From Desulfobulbaceae bacterium UBA5611 (lineage in GTDB: Bacteria > Desulfobacterota > Desulfobulbia > Desulfobulbales > Desulfocapsaceae), in NCBI GenBank assembly GCA_002424635.1, contig DIKT01000026.1, forward strand, positions 2,038 to 8,198: DNA of 6,161 nt. Reading direction: 5' to 3'. How positions within the stretch are numbered: position 1 is the first letter of the stretch; every line of letters starts with the position of its first letter. This document shows, in pieces, positions 4,962 through 6,161 of the stretch. The notes beneath the pieces are model-generated. The model did no database searches, was not told the DNA's origin, and saw only the letters and a list, made by a program, of their open reading frames with translations. The translations under genes and the position numbers were made by a program.

Positions 4962-6161
4962 GGCACTGGATACATCCTGGCCAGCACCCCAAACAGCCGT
5001 TCGATGACGGTGAAGGCGTCTTTCAGCATGCGCCGTTCCAGCTCGGAAAGATCAGCCGGATCAATATGGTTATCAGGCATGATGCCAGCCTCGATCTGTT
5101 TCAATTGATGAACCAGGCGTTGCTGCATCTGCAGTTCATAGGCCTCACTGGCCATCGACCATAACTCGCGCTGGATCTGCTCGCCTTCCATCAAGGCCTT
5201 CAGACGGGCCAGGGTATTGGTCTCTTTCACTCCGAATTTCAGGCTCAGCACCCGGGCAAAATTAACAAAAGGGGTCAGCCCCTGCCGTTTAATATCGAGC
5301 CGATTTTTATGTTCTCCATCTTTTTCAACAATAAAATTATTGAAAAAAGAAAGGGGGACGCGACTATCCAGACACTGACGGGCCAGATGGAATAAAAAAA
5401 GATCTTTCCCGGTTATTGTCCTGTTTAGATGCGTCCGTAATTCTTCAGCAAGATTTACCTCGCCGAAGCCGGCCCGGAAATCAAAAAAGATAGTGGCATT
5501 CAGCAGCTCCTGCGGGTCAGGCTCAGCCACCCAATGATCGAAATATTTTTTCCAGATCGTCAGAGGCTGGCACCAGAGCGGATTAGTAGCCATGATTTCA
5601 CCGGGACAGAGTGGATAGCCGCAGTTAACCAGATGATCTATAGCCTTGGCGGCAAAGGCCTTGAAATAGGTCTCGGCCGCCTGTTTCTGGGCCGCATCGC
5701 CTGGATCAGCATAGATAATGGCATTATCCTGATCGGTCTTGAAGGTCTGCTCCCTCCGCCCTTCACTACCAAGCAGCAGCCAGCAGTAAGATACCGGGGG
5801 CGCACCCATCTCTTTCTCCAGCAGGGTCAGCATCCGCCCCAGGATGTGATCGTTGAGAATAGCGATCATCTGGGTAATATTACCAGCCTTGGCCCCTTCC
5901 CCGATCAGACCCCGAATCACTTCCGGAATCTTCTGGGCCAAGGGGTACAACCCGACAATCTGCGACTGGCTGCGAATCTCCTTTAACAGATAGTAGGGAG
6001 AGTGGCCCTGCAGCAGCATGATATCATGCGAGGTGATCACGCCGATGACCTGACCGCCGCGCTCGACCGCCAGGTGATGAATGCCGGTGGCCATCATCTT
6101 TAACAACACATCAAAACAGAGCGTCTGCGACAGTACCGTCTGCACCGGACTGCTCATGATG
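4958..6161 (-). CDS. CBS-domain / DUF294 nucleotidyltransferase-like regulator, C-terminal part (5' end outside window)
   Basis: The frame is open to the right edge, and the last 400 or so codons are present. The Met at 6157 is internal, because it is preceded in frame by Ile and forms the IMSSPV opening of a CBS motif. Numbering from that Met, residues 1-50 are one CBS motif (HHLAVERGGQVIGVITSHDI), probably the second of a pair. Residues 75-225 are the DUF294 nucleotidyltransferase-like domain, with GSEGRREQTFKTDQD (130-144) giving the pol-beta-type G-S and D-x-D signature, and FFDFR (224-228) as a likely third acidic position. Residues about 250-399 are the helical DUF294 C-terminal domain. 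Full-length relatives are usually about 600-640 aa and begin with a cyclic-nucleotide-binding domain and a first CBS motif, so about 200 or more residues are missing here. The protein is predicted to be a cytoplasmic GlnD-like sensor that binds adenine nucleotides. Its target is unknown. It is translationally coupled to the downstream exonuclease. Confidence 0.9.
   Translation of the reverse strand, partial: IMSSPVQTVLSQTLCFDVLLKMMATGIHHLAVERGGQVIGVITSHDIMLLQGHSPYYLLKEIRSQSQIVGLYPLAQKIPEVIRGLIGEGAKAGNITQMIAILNDHILGRMLTLLEKEMGAPPVSYCWLLLGSEGRREQTFKTDQDNAIIYADPGDAAQKQAAETYFKAFAAKAIDHLVNCGYPLCPGEIMATNPLWCQPLTIWKKYFDHWVAEPDPQELLNATIFFDFRAGFGEVNLAEELRTHLNRTITGKDLFLFHLARQCLDSRVPLSFFNNFIVEKDGEHKNRLDIKRQGLTPFVNFARVLSLKFGVKETNTLARLKALMEGEQIQRELWSMASEAYELQMQQRLVHQLKQIEAGIMPDNHIDPADLSELERRMLKDAFTVIERLFGVLARMYPVP

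Noticed and set aside
4587..5986. Plus-strand frames opposite the exonuclease and DUF294 genes
   Set aside because: They are antisense to genes with clear catalytic motifs and have no support of their own.
6155..6157. ATG at 6157 as the true start of the DUF294 gene
   Set aside because: The frame is open upstream, with Ile directly before the Met, and the Met falls inside a CBS motif. The expected N-terminal domains are missing, so the gene is cut by the window edge.

Overview
The window comes from a Gram-negative bacterium. It carries a VC_2705-type sodium:solute symporter with its small DUF4212 partner, a class II (E. coli-like, about 490 aa) ketol-acid reductoisomerase, and a DUF294/CBS signalling protein. 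Base composition is near 50% GC and coding is dense. I lean towards a proteobacterium in the broad sense, possibly a Desulfobulbales-type organism, but this is a guess from overall gene flavour and the sequence does not prove it.

Every supported gene reads on the minus strand, so in transcription order the window runs from its right end to its left. At 6161-4958 is the C-terminal two thirds of a CBS-DUF294 nucleotidyltransferase-like regulator, whose N-terminus lies beyond the window. Its stop codon overlaps the start of a DEDDh 3'-5' exonuclease (4961-4248) in an ATGA junction. A 181-bp gap (4247-4067) with a good sigma70-type promoter leads into ilvC (4066-2594). A 119-bp gap with AT-rich palindromes leads to the DUF4212 small subunit (2474-2223). 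Eleven bases later comes the large symporter subunit (2211-337), followed by a strong intrinsic terminator (270-305). A separate gene begins at 139 (or 151) and runs off the left edge; it looks like the N-terminus of an isochorismatase-family cysteine hydrolase.

The DUF294/CBS protein, the exonuclease and the DUF4212/SSS symporter pair are, from general knowledge, recurrent neighbours in other bacteria (for example the PA3232-PA3235 region of Pseudomonas aeruginosa). A likely reading is uptake of a small organic acid such as acetate, with an associated but poorly understood nucleotide-sensing and nuclease pair. Here ilvC, a branched-chain amino acid biosynthesis gene, sits between the two halves of that set with its own promoter. 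This interruption is the most distinctive feature of the layout. I see no mobile element, tRNA, rRNA or CRISPR array, and no convincing plus-strand gene.
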